Source: an uncultured Ruminiclostridium sp.
GTDB lineage: Bacteria; Bacillota; Clostridia; Oscillospirales; Ruminococcaceae
NCBI GenBank assembly: GCA_934490165.1
Contig: CAKSTB010000011.1
Coordinates: forward strand, 29,339-93,338
Direction of reading: 5' to 3'
Length of the DNA: 64,000 bases
This document shows, piece after piece, positions 34,270 to 45,500 of this stretch. A model generated the notes under the pieces. That model was given only the letters and a program-made list of their open reading frames with translations, ran no database searches and had not been told where the DNA came from. Within the stretch, counting starts at the first letter, position 1; each line of letters starts with the position of its first letter. Made by a program: the position numbers and the translations under genes.

Positions 34270-34617
34270 ATGATGGGAATTAAGGAAAACTTTAAAAGAG
34301 GCACACTCGAGATGCTCATACTTCATCTTTTAAACGGTGAAGAGATGTATGGCTATCAGCTGACTCAGGAAATCGGCAAGAGAAGTAACGGTACATTCAG
34401 AATTACTGAAGGTTCTATGTACCCCACACTCTACAGACTTCTGGATAAAGAGCTTATCGCTGACCGCCTTGAACTCGTAGGCAGAAGACGCACACGTGTT
34501 TATTACCACATTGAGCCCAAGGGTGTTGAGTACCTTGAAAAGCTGGAGAAGGAATATGAACTCACCAGCGCAGGTATTGATGCTATCATGAATTATGTTC
34601 CTGAAGACGAAGAATAA
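34270..34617 (+). CDS. PadR family transcriptional regulator
   Basis: A 115-residue protein with AAGGAGGT ten bases before the ATG (a second ATG is the next codon). The winged helix has the PadR pattern: KRGTLEMLILHLLNGEEMYG, YQLTQEIGKRS, then ITEGSMYPTLYRLLDKELIA and RRRTRVYYHIEPKG. PadR proteins usually repress exporters or stress genes and respond to drugs or phenolic compounds. No obvious target lies next to it, since it is closed by its own terminator. One of the exporters in the window is possible but not shown. Confidence 0.92.
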   Translation: MMGIKENFKRGTLEMLILHLLNGEEMYGYQLTQEIGKRSNGTFRITEGSMYPTLYRLLDKELIADRLELVGRRRTRVYYHIEPKGVEYLEKLEKEYELTSAGIDAIMNYVPEDEE

Positions 34618-34632
34618 TTGATTTTTCGTTAC

Positions 34633-34669
34633 AAACGGCGGTGTACGTTACGCAAGTACACCGCCGTTT
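34633..34669 (+). terminator. Terminator of the PadR gene
   Basis: A perfect 14-bp stem, aaacggcggtgtac with gtacaccgccgttt. The inner loop is nine bases and the T run is short. Confidence 0.88.
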
Positions 34670-34703
34670 TATCACATTAAGGCATATTATTAAGGAGAAT
34701 GAT

Positions 34704-35513
34704 ATGTTAAGCTACAGTAAATATATAATAGATTCCCATGCACACATATTTCCGGATAAAATTGCCCGAAAGGCAGCCGATAACATAGGACATTTCTATG
34801 ACCTTTATATGAACTTTGACGGTACAGCCGATACGCTGATAAAGCAGGGCAATGAATGCGGTGTTTCAAAGTTCGTGGTGCAGTCGGTCGCAACAGTACC
34901 GCATCAGGTCAAGCGTATCAACGACTTTATCGTGTCTGCCACAGAGAAGTATCCCGACAGACTGATAGGCTTCGGTTCGCTTCACCCGGATATGAAAGGT
35001 ATGGAAGAGGAGATCGACAGACTTATTTCAATCGGACTGCGCGGCATAAAGCTTCACCCTGATTTTCAGTACTTTGCCATAAATGAAGAAAAGGCTTGCC
35101 GCATATATGATGCTGTCGGGGATAAACTGCCGTTTCTTATCCACACGGGTGATAAACGCTATAAATACTCAAACCCTGCGCTTATGGCCGAGATAGCAAG
35201 AAAATATCCGCATACCCGCTTTATTGCCGCTCATTTCGGCGGTTGGTCGGAGTGGGACAAGGCGGAGCACGAGCTTGTGGGGCTTGATAACATTTGGGTA
35301 GACACAAGCAGCTCGTTCTATTCAATGACGCCTGAAAAAGCTGCAGAGCTGATAACAAGGTTCGGGGAGGACAGGGTGTTCTTCGGTACGGATTATCCTA
35401 TGTGGAGAACGGACAAGGATCTTGAATTTCTTGATAAGATCCCGCTCAGCGAGGATATAAAGGAAAAGGTGCTGTGGAAGAATATAAACAGCTTCCTTGA
35501 ATTGGGGCTTTGA
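34704..35513 (+). CDS. Metal-dependent amidohydrolase (Amidohydro_2 type)
   Basis: A 269-residue TIM-barrel protein. ATG 34704 has AAGGAGAA upstream; the longer frame from 34641 runs through the terminator. Metal-site motifs are SHAHIFPDK (H-x-H) near the start, LIHTGDKRY, AAHFGGWSEWDKAEHE and the final Asp in FFGTDYPMW. This is the pattern of ACMSD/decarboxylase-like hydrolases of uncertain substrate. It overlaps the phosphopantetheinyl transferase gene by one codon, so the two may be made together. Confidence 0.85.
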   Translation: MLSYSKYIIDSHAHIFPDKIARKAADNIGHFYDLYMNFDGTADTLIKQGNECGVSKFVVQSVATVPHQVKRINDFIVSATEKYPDRLIGFGSLHPDMKGMEEEIDRLISIGLRGIKLHPDFQYFAINEEKACRIYDAVGDKLPFLIHTGDKRYKYSNPALMAEIARKYPHTRFIAAHFGGWSEWDKAEHELVGLDNIWVDTSSSFYSMTPEKAAELITRFGEDRVFFGTDYPMWRTDKDLEFLDKIPLSEDIKEKVLWKNINSFLELGL

Positions 35514-36157
35514 TGATGAAGATATCTCCTCTTATATTTATATCTCCGATCAAGAAAAAATTCGAGATCAGATCGGGCTACCACGATTATTCACATAAGT
35601 GCGGAATACTGCTTCTCAAAAAGGCTTTTTCCCATATCGGTAAGCCGTTTTCCGAAAACGACATAGTAAAAGCCGCAAACGGCAAGCCATATCTCAGTGA
35701 TAATTCATTATATTTCAGCATTTCGCACTGTGACGGACTGGCGGTGTGTGCGTTGGCGGAAACTCCTGTCGGTGTTGACTGTGAGAGTATACGGCATACA
35801 AGCACAGCTGTTATGAAGCGATGCTACAGCGACAGCGAAACAAGTTATGTTCTGACTTCAGCGGACAGTGACAAAGCATTCTCGCGGCTGTGGACGTTAA
35901 AAGAAAGCTATGTAAAAATGACGGGTGACGGCATAGCATCGGATTTAAAAACCAAGTGCTTTGATATCGAAAGCGGCAGGACGCTTTTTGAAAGCGGAGC
36001 GGTATTTTATCATTACAGCGGTAAAGTTGATAATGAGTATTACTATATCAGCGCCGCAGTAAAAACAAAAGAAAAAAAGTTGGCAGACACTATAGAAAAG
36101 TCAGGCTTCGATATTGGCAACAAACATATTTTGTTGTACAATGTATCCGACAACTGA
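35513..36157 (+). CDS. 4'-phosphopantetheinyl transferase, Sfp type
   Basis: A 214-residue protein starting in the stop codon of the previous gene (TGATG). The family signatures are GVDCESIRH (the G-V-D-x-E metal site) and RLWTLKESYVKMTGDG (W-x-x-K-E-x-x-x-K), with SISHC upstream. Enzymes of this group move phosphopantetheine from CoA to carrier proteins, either the fatty-acid ACP or NRPS/PKS carriers. No NRPS or PKS lies in the window, so its target is open. Confidence 0.88.
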   Translation: MMKISPLIFISPIKKKFEIRSGYHDYSHKCGILLLKKAFSHIGKPFSENDIVKAANGKPYLSDNSLYFSISHCDGLAVCALAETPVGVDCESIRHTSTAVMKRCYSDSETSYVLTSADSDKAFSRLWTLKESYVKMTGDGIASDLKTKCFDIESGRTLFESGAVFYHYSGKVDNEYYYISAAVKTKEKKLADTIEKSGFDIGNKHILLYNVSDN

Positions 36158-36250
36158 AAAAAGTGAACGGGAGCTTGTTATACAGGCTGAGCGGGAAATG
36201 CGGTTTCCGACCGATAACTTGATTTTGGTAATGCCAACGTAAGAATATAT

Positions 36251-36284
36251 ACGCATACGGTTACATTCCGTGTGCGTTTTTTAT
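36251..36284 (+). terminator. Terminator after the phosphopantetheinyl transferase gene
   Basis: The stem acgcatacgg with ccgtgtgcgt (one wobble), seven-base loop, then TTTTTATT. Confidence 0.88.
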
Positions 36285-36469
36285 TGCCCGAAAGGGCGTT
36301 ATAATGAATATAACACCAAAGCAGATGCATATACCGCTGTTTACCGCCGTATACATTTCAGAGCATGGCGGTTTAAAACCCACACAGCCGTGTCCCGTCC
36401 GATACGATGCATATCTTTTTCTCGGTTACTGTTTTTTTACAAAACAGGTGCAGATTTTGAAAAAAAGGG

Positions 36470-36498
36470 TTGACAAGGAAAAGCAATCATGGTACTAT
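36470..36498 (+). promoter_or_regulatory. Sigma-A promoter of the giant surface-protein gene
   Basis: TTGACA (36470-36475) and TACTAT (36493-36498) with a 17-base spacer, 47 bases before the ATG. The rest of 36285-36544 shows no gene. Confidence 0.8.
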
Positions 36499-36544
36499 TT
36501 TAATATATTTACAGCTTTATGCTGAGAGCCAAAAGGAGAAATAC

Positions 36545-39500
36545 ATGAACGGTAAAAGAATACTTGCCGCAGTGCTTGCGGCAGCTATGACAGCTAGTTC
36601 GTTTACAATTGATGCATTTGCGGACAATATAACGCCTCAAAACAACGTAACGGACAACAGCACAGAAAATACGGTAACGGCATATACAACTAACGACGAA
36701 GCCGACGACTCAGTTCTCGCAGGAAGTACTGTTATCAACTGCGCTTCTTTAGACGAACTGCAGAGTGAACACCCCTATGCGGAAAATTCGGATATCACAT
36801 ATGTTTATACCGATACAAGCTGCAATAATCTGAAGATCACTTTTTCTATTGACTCATCGTTTGAATTCATTAAAGACTTTCTTACGATCTATGACGGCGA
36901 TGACAACCAAATAGATAAGCTTGGAGGTACTGATCTTGCCGGAATTACTGTATATGTGCCGGGCAATACGGTAAAGCTCAGGCTCACCTCCGACGATTCC
37001 ACATGTTATTACGGTTTTAAAGTTTTCTCCGTTGAAAACGCAGATAAAATGCCGACGCAGGGCGAGCCGGAATACGATTATGTTCTCAAAAATATCTCAA
37101 AAGATGACGAAGCTCCTGTTTACTATATAAATAAATACAAGGGTGCAGGCGGAGATATCGTTATACCCTCAGAGATAGACGGCAGGAAAGTCAGCGGTAT
37201 AAGCAACGGCGCGTTTAACGGTTGCACTACAGTTACAAACGTGGCTGTATCCGATGGCATAAGCAACATCGACTTCAATGCTTTCTCGAACTGTCCCGCT
37301 CTTAAGAGCGTATCCTTACCAAAAGGTGTAACAACTATAAACTCCGGCGCCTTCTACGACTGCAAAAATCTTACCGATATAACTCTGCCCGACGGATTGG
37401 CGATCATCGAAACGCTGACGTTTTATGGCTGCTCTTCACTTGCAGATATTACAATACCCGACAGCGTGACAGAGATAGGCTATCAGGCTTTCTTTAACTG
37501 CACGTCGCTTAAAACGGTCACTGTTCCTGAGAGTGTCAGCACTATCGATAAATACGCTTTCGGATACTATTTTGATGATGAAACAAAGGAAAATAAGATA
37601 ATCGATGATTTCAAAATAAACTATACCAAGAACACAGCGGCACATAAGTATGCCTTTGAAAACGGTTTTACCGATGAAAGTTGTCTTGTTAGCCAATTAC
37701 AAGACGACGGCACTGTACAAATAACCAAATATCTCGGCAGTGATATATCATTTGCGATCCCTGATGAAATTAACGGCAAAAAAGTCACCGGGATCGGCAA
37801 AATGGCATTCCAAAACTGCACATCGCTCACAAGTATAACCATACCTGACAGCGTGACTGATATCGAAAGTTATGCTTTTGATGGCTGTACGGCACTGACG
37901 GATATAGTACTGCCCGACAACGTAACATCTGTCGGCGAGAATGCATTTTATAACTGCACCTCGCTCAAAACAGCTACTGTTCCGGCAAGTGTAACATCTA
38001 TAGGCGACTACGCTTTCGGATATTACAATGACGGCACCGGCACAAAGAAAATCGACGGCTTCAAAATAAATTACATAAAGAACACACAGGGACATATATA
38101 CGCCGCAATCAACGGTTTTACCGATGAAGCTTGTCTTTTTACCGAATTACAGGATGACGGCACTTTAAAAATAAGCAAATATATTGGTAGCGATACGGTA
38201 TATGTGATTCCTGATGAGATCGACGGCAAAAAAGTCACAAGCATCGGATATAACGCTTTCCAAAAACGCACATCGCTCACAAGCATAACCATACCTGACG
38301 GCGTGACCGATATCGAACAGTATGCTTTTGAGGGCTGCACATCACTGTCGGATATAACACTGCCCGACAGCCTGACAAGCATCGGATTAAGCGCTTTCGA
38401 AAGCTGCACGGCACTAACGGATATAGCACTGCCCGACAGCCTCACATATATAGGCGGCCTTGCATTTGCAAACTGCACTTCGCTCAAAACAGTTACTGTA
38501 CCGGCAAGTGTAACATTTATAGGCGGCTGGGCTTTCGGATATTATTTTGAAGATGGTAACATAGATGCAAGAGTAGCATTCGATGATTTCACGATAAACT
38601 ATACCAAGCACACAGCGGGACATTTGTACGCCATTGAAAACGGCTTTACCGATGAAGGTTGTCTTAAATACACAGTGAGCGCTGACGGCACTTTAGAAAT
38701 ATCCGGATATCTCGGCAGCGATACAGTATTTGAAATTCCTGCGGAAATTGGTGGCAAAAAAGTCACAAAAATCAGATATAACGCATTTGAGAATCTCACA
38801 TCGCTCACAAGCGTCACTATACCCGACAGTGTGACAGATATCGGTTTTCAGGCATTCCATAACTGTACATCGCTTAAATCGGTTACAATTCCTGCAAGTG
38901 TAATATCTATAGGCACCTACGCTTTCGGATATTTTTATGATGCAAACAAAGAAACTAAAATCGACGGTTTCACAATAAACTATACCAAGAACACAGCGGG
39001 ACATTTATATGCCGCACAAAACGGTTTTACCGATGAAGCTTGTCTTATTAACGAATTACAGGATGACGGCACTGTAATAATAACCAAATATGCCGGCAAC
39101 GATACGGTATTTGAAATCCCTTCGGAAATTGACGGTAAAAAGGTCACAGGTATAGGAAACAGAGCATTCCAGAACAGCACATCGCTCACAAATGTAACCA
39201 TACCCGACGGCGTAACGCATATCGACGAATGCGCTTTCCAAGGTTGCTCGTCACTGACAGATATAGCACTGCCCGACAGTCTGACAATTATAGACTCTTA
39301 CGCTTTCAACAACTGCGCTATGCTCACAAGTATAACCATACCAAACGGCGTAACACGCATCGAATGGGAAACTTTCTACGGTTGCTCGGCACTGACAGAT
39401 CTGGTACTGCCCGACACCGTCACATATATAGGTCGCAATGCATTCTTCAACTGTCCTTCACTTAAAACGGTTACTATTCCCGCAGGTGTGACAGATATCG

Positions 39501-42500
39501 GCGAATACGCTTTCGGATATTATTACGATGACAATTATAATATAACGAAAACAGACGGCTTCAAAATAAACTACACAAAAAACACATGGGGTCATTATTA
39601 CGCAAAGCAAAACGGCTTCTCCGACGAACCCTGCCTTGTTGCCGAATTAAATGAAGACGGCACAACTTTAAAGATAAGTAAATATGACGGCAACGATACC
39701 GAATATGTAATTCCTGAGGAAATTGACGGCAAAAAAGTCACAAGTATCGGAAACGATGCATTCAGAGGCAATACATCACTCATTAGCGTCACCATACCGG
39801 GCAGCATAAAGGACATAGGCAATAATGCTTTTTCGGATTGCTCGTCGCTTGAAAGCGTAACTATATCGGACGGTGTTGAACGTATACTTTATCGGGCATT
39901 CTATAACTGCACTTCACTCAAAACAGTTACTGTTCCGGCAAGTGTAACATATATAGATAATAACGCCCTCGGATATTATAGCGATGATGGCGGAATTAAT
40001 ATAAATAAGATCGACGGCTTCACGATAAACTATACCAAGTACACACATGGACATTTGTATGCCACTGCAAACGGCTTTACTGATGAAGGTTATCTTGATT
40101 TCAATATACTGGATGACGACACTGTAGAAATAAAGAGATATATCGGCAATGATACGGTATATGAAATTCCTGCCGAAATAGACGGCAAACAAGTCACCGG
40201 CATCACAAATTATGCATTTGGGAATCGCACATCGCTCACAAGCGTCACTATACCCGACAGTGTGACAGATATCGGTTTTCAGGCATTCCATAACTGTACA
40301 TCGCTTAAATCGGTTACAATTCCTGCGAGTGTAACAACTATAGGTGACTACGCTTTCGGATATTTTGATGATGAATATCAAAAAACGAAAATTGACGGTT
40401 TCAAAATAAACTATACCAAGAACACAGCAGGACATAGGTATGCCTTTGAGAACGGTTTTACCGATGAAACCTGTCTTCTTACAGAAATACAGGAAGACGG
40501 CACTGTAAAAATAACCAAATATTGCGGCAACGATACATCATTTGTAATTCCTGCGGAGATTGACGGTAAACCGGTCACAAGTATCGGATATCGCGCATTC
40601 GCGGATAGCACATTGCTGACAAGTATAACCATACCCGACAGCGTAAAGTATATCGAAATGGATGCTTTTGCAAGTTGCACGTCACTTACAGATATAGTAT
40701 TGCCCGCCAGTCTGATAACTATCGACACAGAGGCATTCCGGAACTGCACATCGCTCACAAGTGTAACCATACCCGACGGCGTGACTGATATCGGAAGCTA
40801 CGCTTTCGCAAGTTGCTCGGCGCTGACAAAAATATCACTGCCCGACAGCGTTGTAGTGATAGGCGGCCGCGCATTCTTCGACTGTCCTTTACTTAAATCG
40901 GTTACTGTTCCCGCAAGTGTGACAGATATCGGTGAGTACGCCTTCGGATATCATTATGATGACGATTGGTACTATACGAAAACAGACGGTTTCAAAATAA
41001 ACTACACAAAGAGCACAGTGGGACATTTATATGCCACACAAAACGGCTTCTCCGATGAAACCTGTCTTCTTACCGAGCAGCACAGTGGTAGCTCATCGTT
41101 AAAAATAACCAAATATGCCGGTTACGATACAGAATATGCAATTCCTGCGGAAATTGACGGCAAAAAAATCACAGAGATCGGATATAATGCGTTCGAAAAC
41201 TGCACATCGCTCACAAGTGTAACCATACCCGACGGCGTAACAATGATCGGTTCTGCCGCTTTCCAGGGCTGTACGGCACTGACAGATGTAGTACTGCCCG
41301 CCAGTGTTATGGATATATACACATATGCCTTCATGGACTGCACTTCGCTCAAGTCGGTTACTATTCCCGCAAGCGTGAGAAATATCGGCAATAATGCTTT
41401 CGGATATTACAATGACAACGGTGCTGAAAAGAAAATCGATGGTTTCAAAATAAACTACACCAAAAACACATGGGGTCATTATTACGCAACCGTAAACGGC
41501 TTCTCCGACGAGCCCTGCCTAGTTGCCGAATTGAACGAAGACGGCACTACTTTACGCATAAGTAAATATGTCGGCAACGATACGGCACTTGTAATTCCTG
41601 CGGAAATTAACGGCAAAAAAGTTACAAGCATCGGAAATGGCGCGTTTAACGGAAACAAATTACTCACAAGTGTAACCATACCCGACGGCGTAATAAGCAT
41701 CGAATCTTTCGCTTTCGGATCCTGCACGGCACTTACAGACGTAGTGCTACCCGACAGCATAACAAGTATAGATGGCTTTGCATTTGATAGCTGCACATCG
41801 CTCAGTTCGGTTAGTATTCCCGCGGGTGTGGAATATATCGGTCACCGTGCATTCCTGAACTGCACTTCACTCAAATCGGTTACTATTCCCGCAGGTGTGA
41901 AAGATATCGGCGAATACGCTTTCGGATATTATAACGGTGACAATTGGGATTGTTTGAAAACAGACGGCTTCAGAATAAACTATACAAAGAATACGGCGGG
42001 ACATTATTACGCCTTTAAGTATGGTGCTACCGATGAAGCCTGCCTTGTCACCAAATTGAAGGAAGACGGCACATTAAAAGTAACAGGATATGCCGGCTAC
42101 GATACAGAATATGTAATTCCCGCTGAAATCAACGGCAAAAAAATAACAGAGATCGGAATGACAGCGTTCTATGAATGCACATCGCTCACAAAAGTAACCA
42201 TACCCGACGGCGTAACAAGCATCGGAGTTGAAGCTTTCAACCGTTGCACGTCACTTACGGATATAGTGTTACCCGACAGTTTAACAAATATAGGAAATGG
42301 TGCATTCGCTAACTGCACTTCACTCAAGTCGGTTACTATTCCCGCAGGTGTGACAAATATCGGTGAATACGCTTTCGGATATTATTACGATGACAATTTT
42401 GTGTTTACGAAAGTAGACGGTTTCAAAATAAACTATACAAAGAACACGGAGGGTCATTATTACGCGACCGAAAACGGCTTCTCCGATGAAACCTGTCTTA

Positions 42501-45500
42501 TTACCTATGTTGTTGAAAACTCCGACACATTGGCAATAGAAAAATACACCGGTCATGATAAGACATATGTCATTCCCTCCGAAATTGACGGTAAGAAGAT
42601 TACCCGGATCGATAGCTATGCATTTAAAAACCGGACTTCACTGACAAGTGTAACAATACCGGACGGTGTGACGATCATCGGAGCACAGGCATTCAATGGA
42701 TGCACGGCGCTCACAGATATAAATATACCTGACGGTGTGACGCGCATCGGATCATATGCATTCAATGAATGCTCGGCACTTGCAGATATAAAAATACCTG
42801 ACAGCGTTACAGCAATCGGCATGGGCGCATTCAATGACACAGCAATATTTAATAATCAGGACCCGACTGCAAAATATGTCGGTAAGTGGCTTGTATATTA
42901 CGACCAAACCGTAACCACCGCGTCAATAAAAGCAGATACGGTGGGAATAGCGGATATAGCGTTTCATGGTTGTAAAATTGAAAATATAGTTATTCCCGAT
43001 AAGGTAAAGTATATAGGCAATAACGCGTTTAGCTCGTGTTCATGGCTCGAAAGTGTAGTTATACCTGACAGCGTAATTACAATAGGCGAGGCCGCTTTCT
43101 TATCCTGTGATTCATTAGCATCGGTTTCAATACCGGCAAGCGTTGAATCAATAGAAAAATTGGCGTTTGGATTTAGCAAATATGACCAAAAATATGACAA
43201 TTTTAAGATCGAATATGTAAAGCAAACCGAGGGTCACCGCTATGCTGCCGAGAACGGATTTACCGATGAGATATGCTTTTTAACAGAAGAGCTCGATAAC
43301 GGTTCATTACGCGTGATCGGTTATGCGGGTAAAGCGTCGTCAGTTACGATACCCGCAGAAATAAACGGCAAGCCTGTCACAGAATTAGGCGATGAGGAAT
43401 TCCGTTTCAACTTCAGATATTCCAGCGCTCTCAAAAGCTTAACCGTACCGGACAGTGTTATAAGGATAAATTATAAAGCGTTTTATGACCGCAATTTAAC
43501 TACTGTTGTTTTACCCGAAAAGCTTACTGATATAGGTATCGGTGCATTTGACGTTACTCCTGTAATAAAAAAACAGAAAACAGATATCAAGTATATAGGC
43601 AGCACTGTCATAAGCTGTGACACCGAAGCAGAAACACTTACGATCGGCGACAACGTTACAACAATAGCCTCAAATGCTTTTGTCAACGGCGACGACGCTT
43701 CAAACTGCGGTGATCTTAAATCTTTGATCATATCGCGAAACGTCAAGTACATCGGCGAGCACGCATTCGGCTACTACTTGGACGAAGACAATAACTACCG
43801 CAAAGTTGAGGATTTTGCCATAAAGTGCTATTGTAATTCAGCGGCGGAGCAATACGCCAAGGATAACGGCATTGCATATGAGCTGATTGCAGACGGTCAT
43901 AACGTGGTAATTGACAAGGCGGTTGAGCCTACCTGCACAAAGACAGGTCTTACAGAGGGCAGTCACTGCTCAATATGCGGCGCTACGCTTATAGCACAGA
44001 AAACAATACCTGCAACAGGCAAGCACGAGTTCGGCGATTGGACGATCACCAAGGCGGCAACCTGCACGGCAACAGGTACAAAGACAAAGACTTGCTCGGT
44101 TTGCGGAAAGACTGAAACCGCAACAATAGCAAAGACAGCTCACAAGTATGATAATACAGTTGTAAAACCCACATACACAGCAAAGGGCTACACACTGCAC
44201 AAGTGCTCGGCTTGCGGTGCAAGCTATAAGGATACTTATACAGCCACGCTAACCCTTGCCAAGGTTGGCGGTTTCAAGGTTAAGGCTAAGGACAGCACAA
44301 GTATCACTTTACAGTGGAATAAGAACAGCTCGGCAAGCGGCTACATTATTGAAGCTTACAACGGTAAGACATGGGTTCAGGTTACTAAGATAGCCAAGAA
44401 CAGCACGCTGACATATAAGGTCACAAAGCTGTCTGCAAGCAAAACTTATCAGTACAGAATTAAAGCGTACAAGACTGAGGGTAAGGCTACAGCTTACAGC
44501 GCTAACTCGGCGACGCTCAGTGTAAATACAAATCCCACAAACATGAGCGGATTTAAGGCTAAGGCTAAGTCTTACAACAGCATAACGCTCCAGTGGAACA
44601 AGAACACTAGCGCTACAGGCTATGAGTTACAGAAGTGGGACGGCAAGAAGTGGGTATCGCTTACCAAGATAAACAAGAATAGCACGACTACTTACACTGT
44701 TAAGAGCCTTAAAGCTAGTACAACTTATAAGTATAGAATCAGAGCGTACAAGACCATTGGCAAGGCAACGCAATACAGCGGATATGTTGAGCTTTCGGTC
44801 AACACCAATCCCACAAACATGAGCGGCTACAAGGTTAAATCAAAGACCGCTACAAGCGTAACGCTTCAGTGGAACAAGAACACATCGGCTACAGGTTATG
44901 AGTTGCAGAAGTGGGACGGCAAGAAGTGGGTTACGCTTACTAAGATAAGCAAAAACAGCACTACCACTTACACCGTTAAGAGCTTAAAGGCTAGTACTAC
45001 ATACAAGTACAGAATAAGAGCTTACAAGACAATTGGCAAGGCTACGCAGTATAGTGCTTATACGGCAACGCTCAGTGTAAATACGAACCCCTCTAACATG
45101 AGCGGATTTAAGGCTAAATCCAAGTCTTACAACAGCATAACGCTCCAGTGGAACAAAAACACAAGCGCTACAGGTTATGAGTTACAGAAGTGGGACGGCA
45201 AGAAGTGGGTTACACTCACAAAGATAAGTAAGAACAGTACAACTACTTACACCGTTAAGAGCTTAAAGGCTAGCACGACATACAAGTACAGAATAAGAGC
45301 GTACAAGACCATTGGCAAGGCTACGCAGTACAGCGCATACTCGGCAACTCTGAGCGTAAATACAAATCCGACTAATATGAGCGGATTTAAGGCTAAATCC
45401 AAGTCTTACAACAGCATAACGCTCCAGTGGAACAAGAACACTAGCGCTACAGGTTATGAGTTACAGAAGTGGGACGGTAAGAAGTGGGTTACACTTACTA

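Noticed and set aside
37600..43290. Regularly spaced repeats that could suggest a CRISPR array
   Set aside because: Units are in frame, hundreds of bases long and protein-coding. There are no short direct repeats with unique spacers and no cas genes in the window.
43970..44200. Several long minus-strand frames under the giant gene (37436-44200)
   Set aside because: They are shadows of the repeated LRR and Cys modules. The plus-strand frame is open for over 3000 codons with a signal peptide and clear domains.
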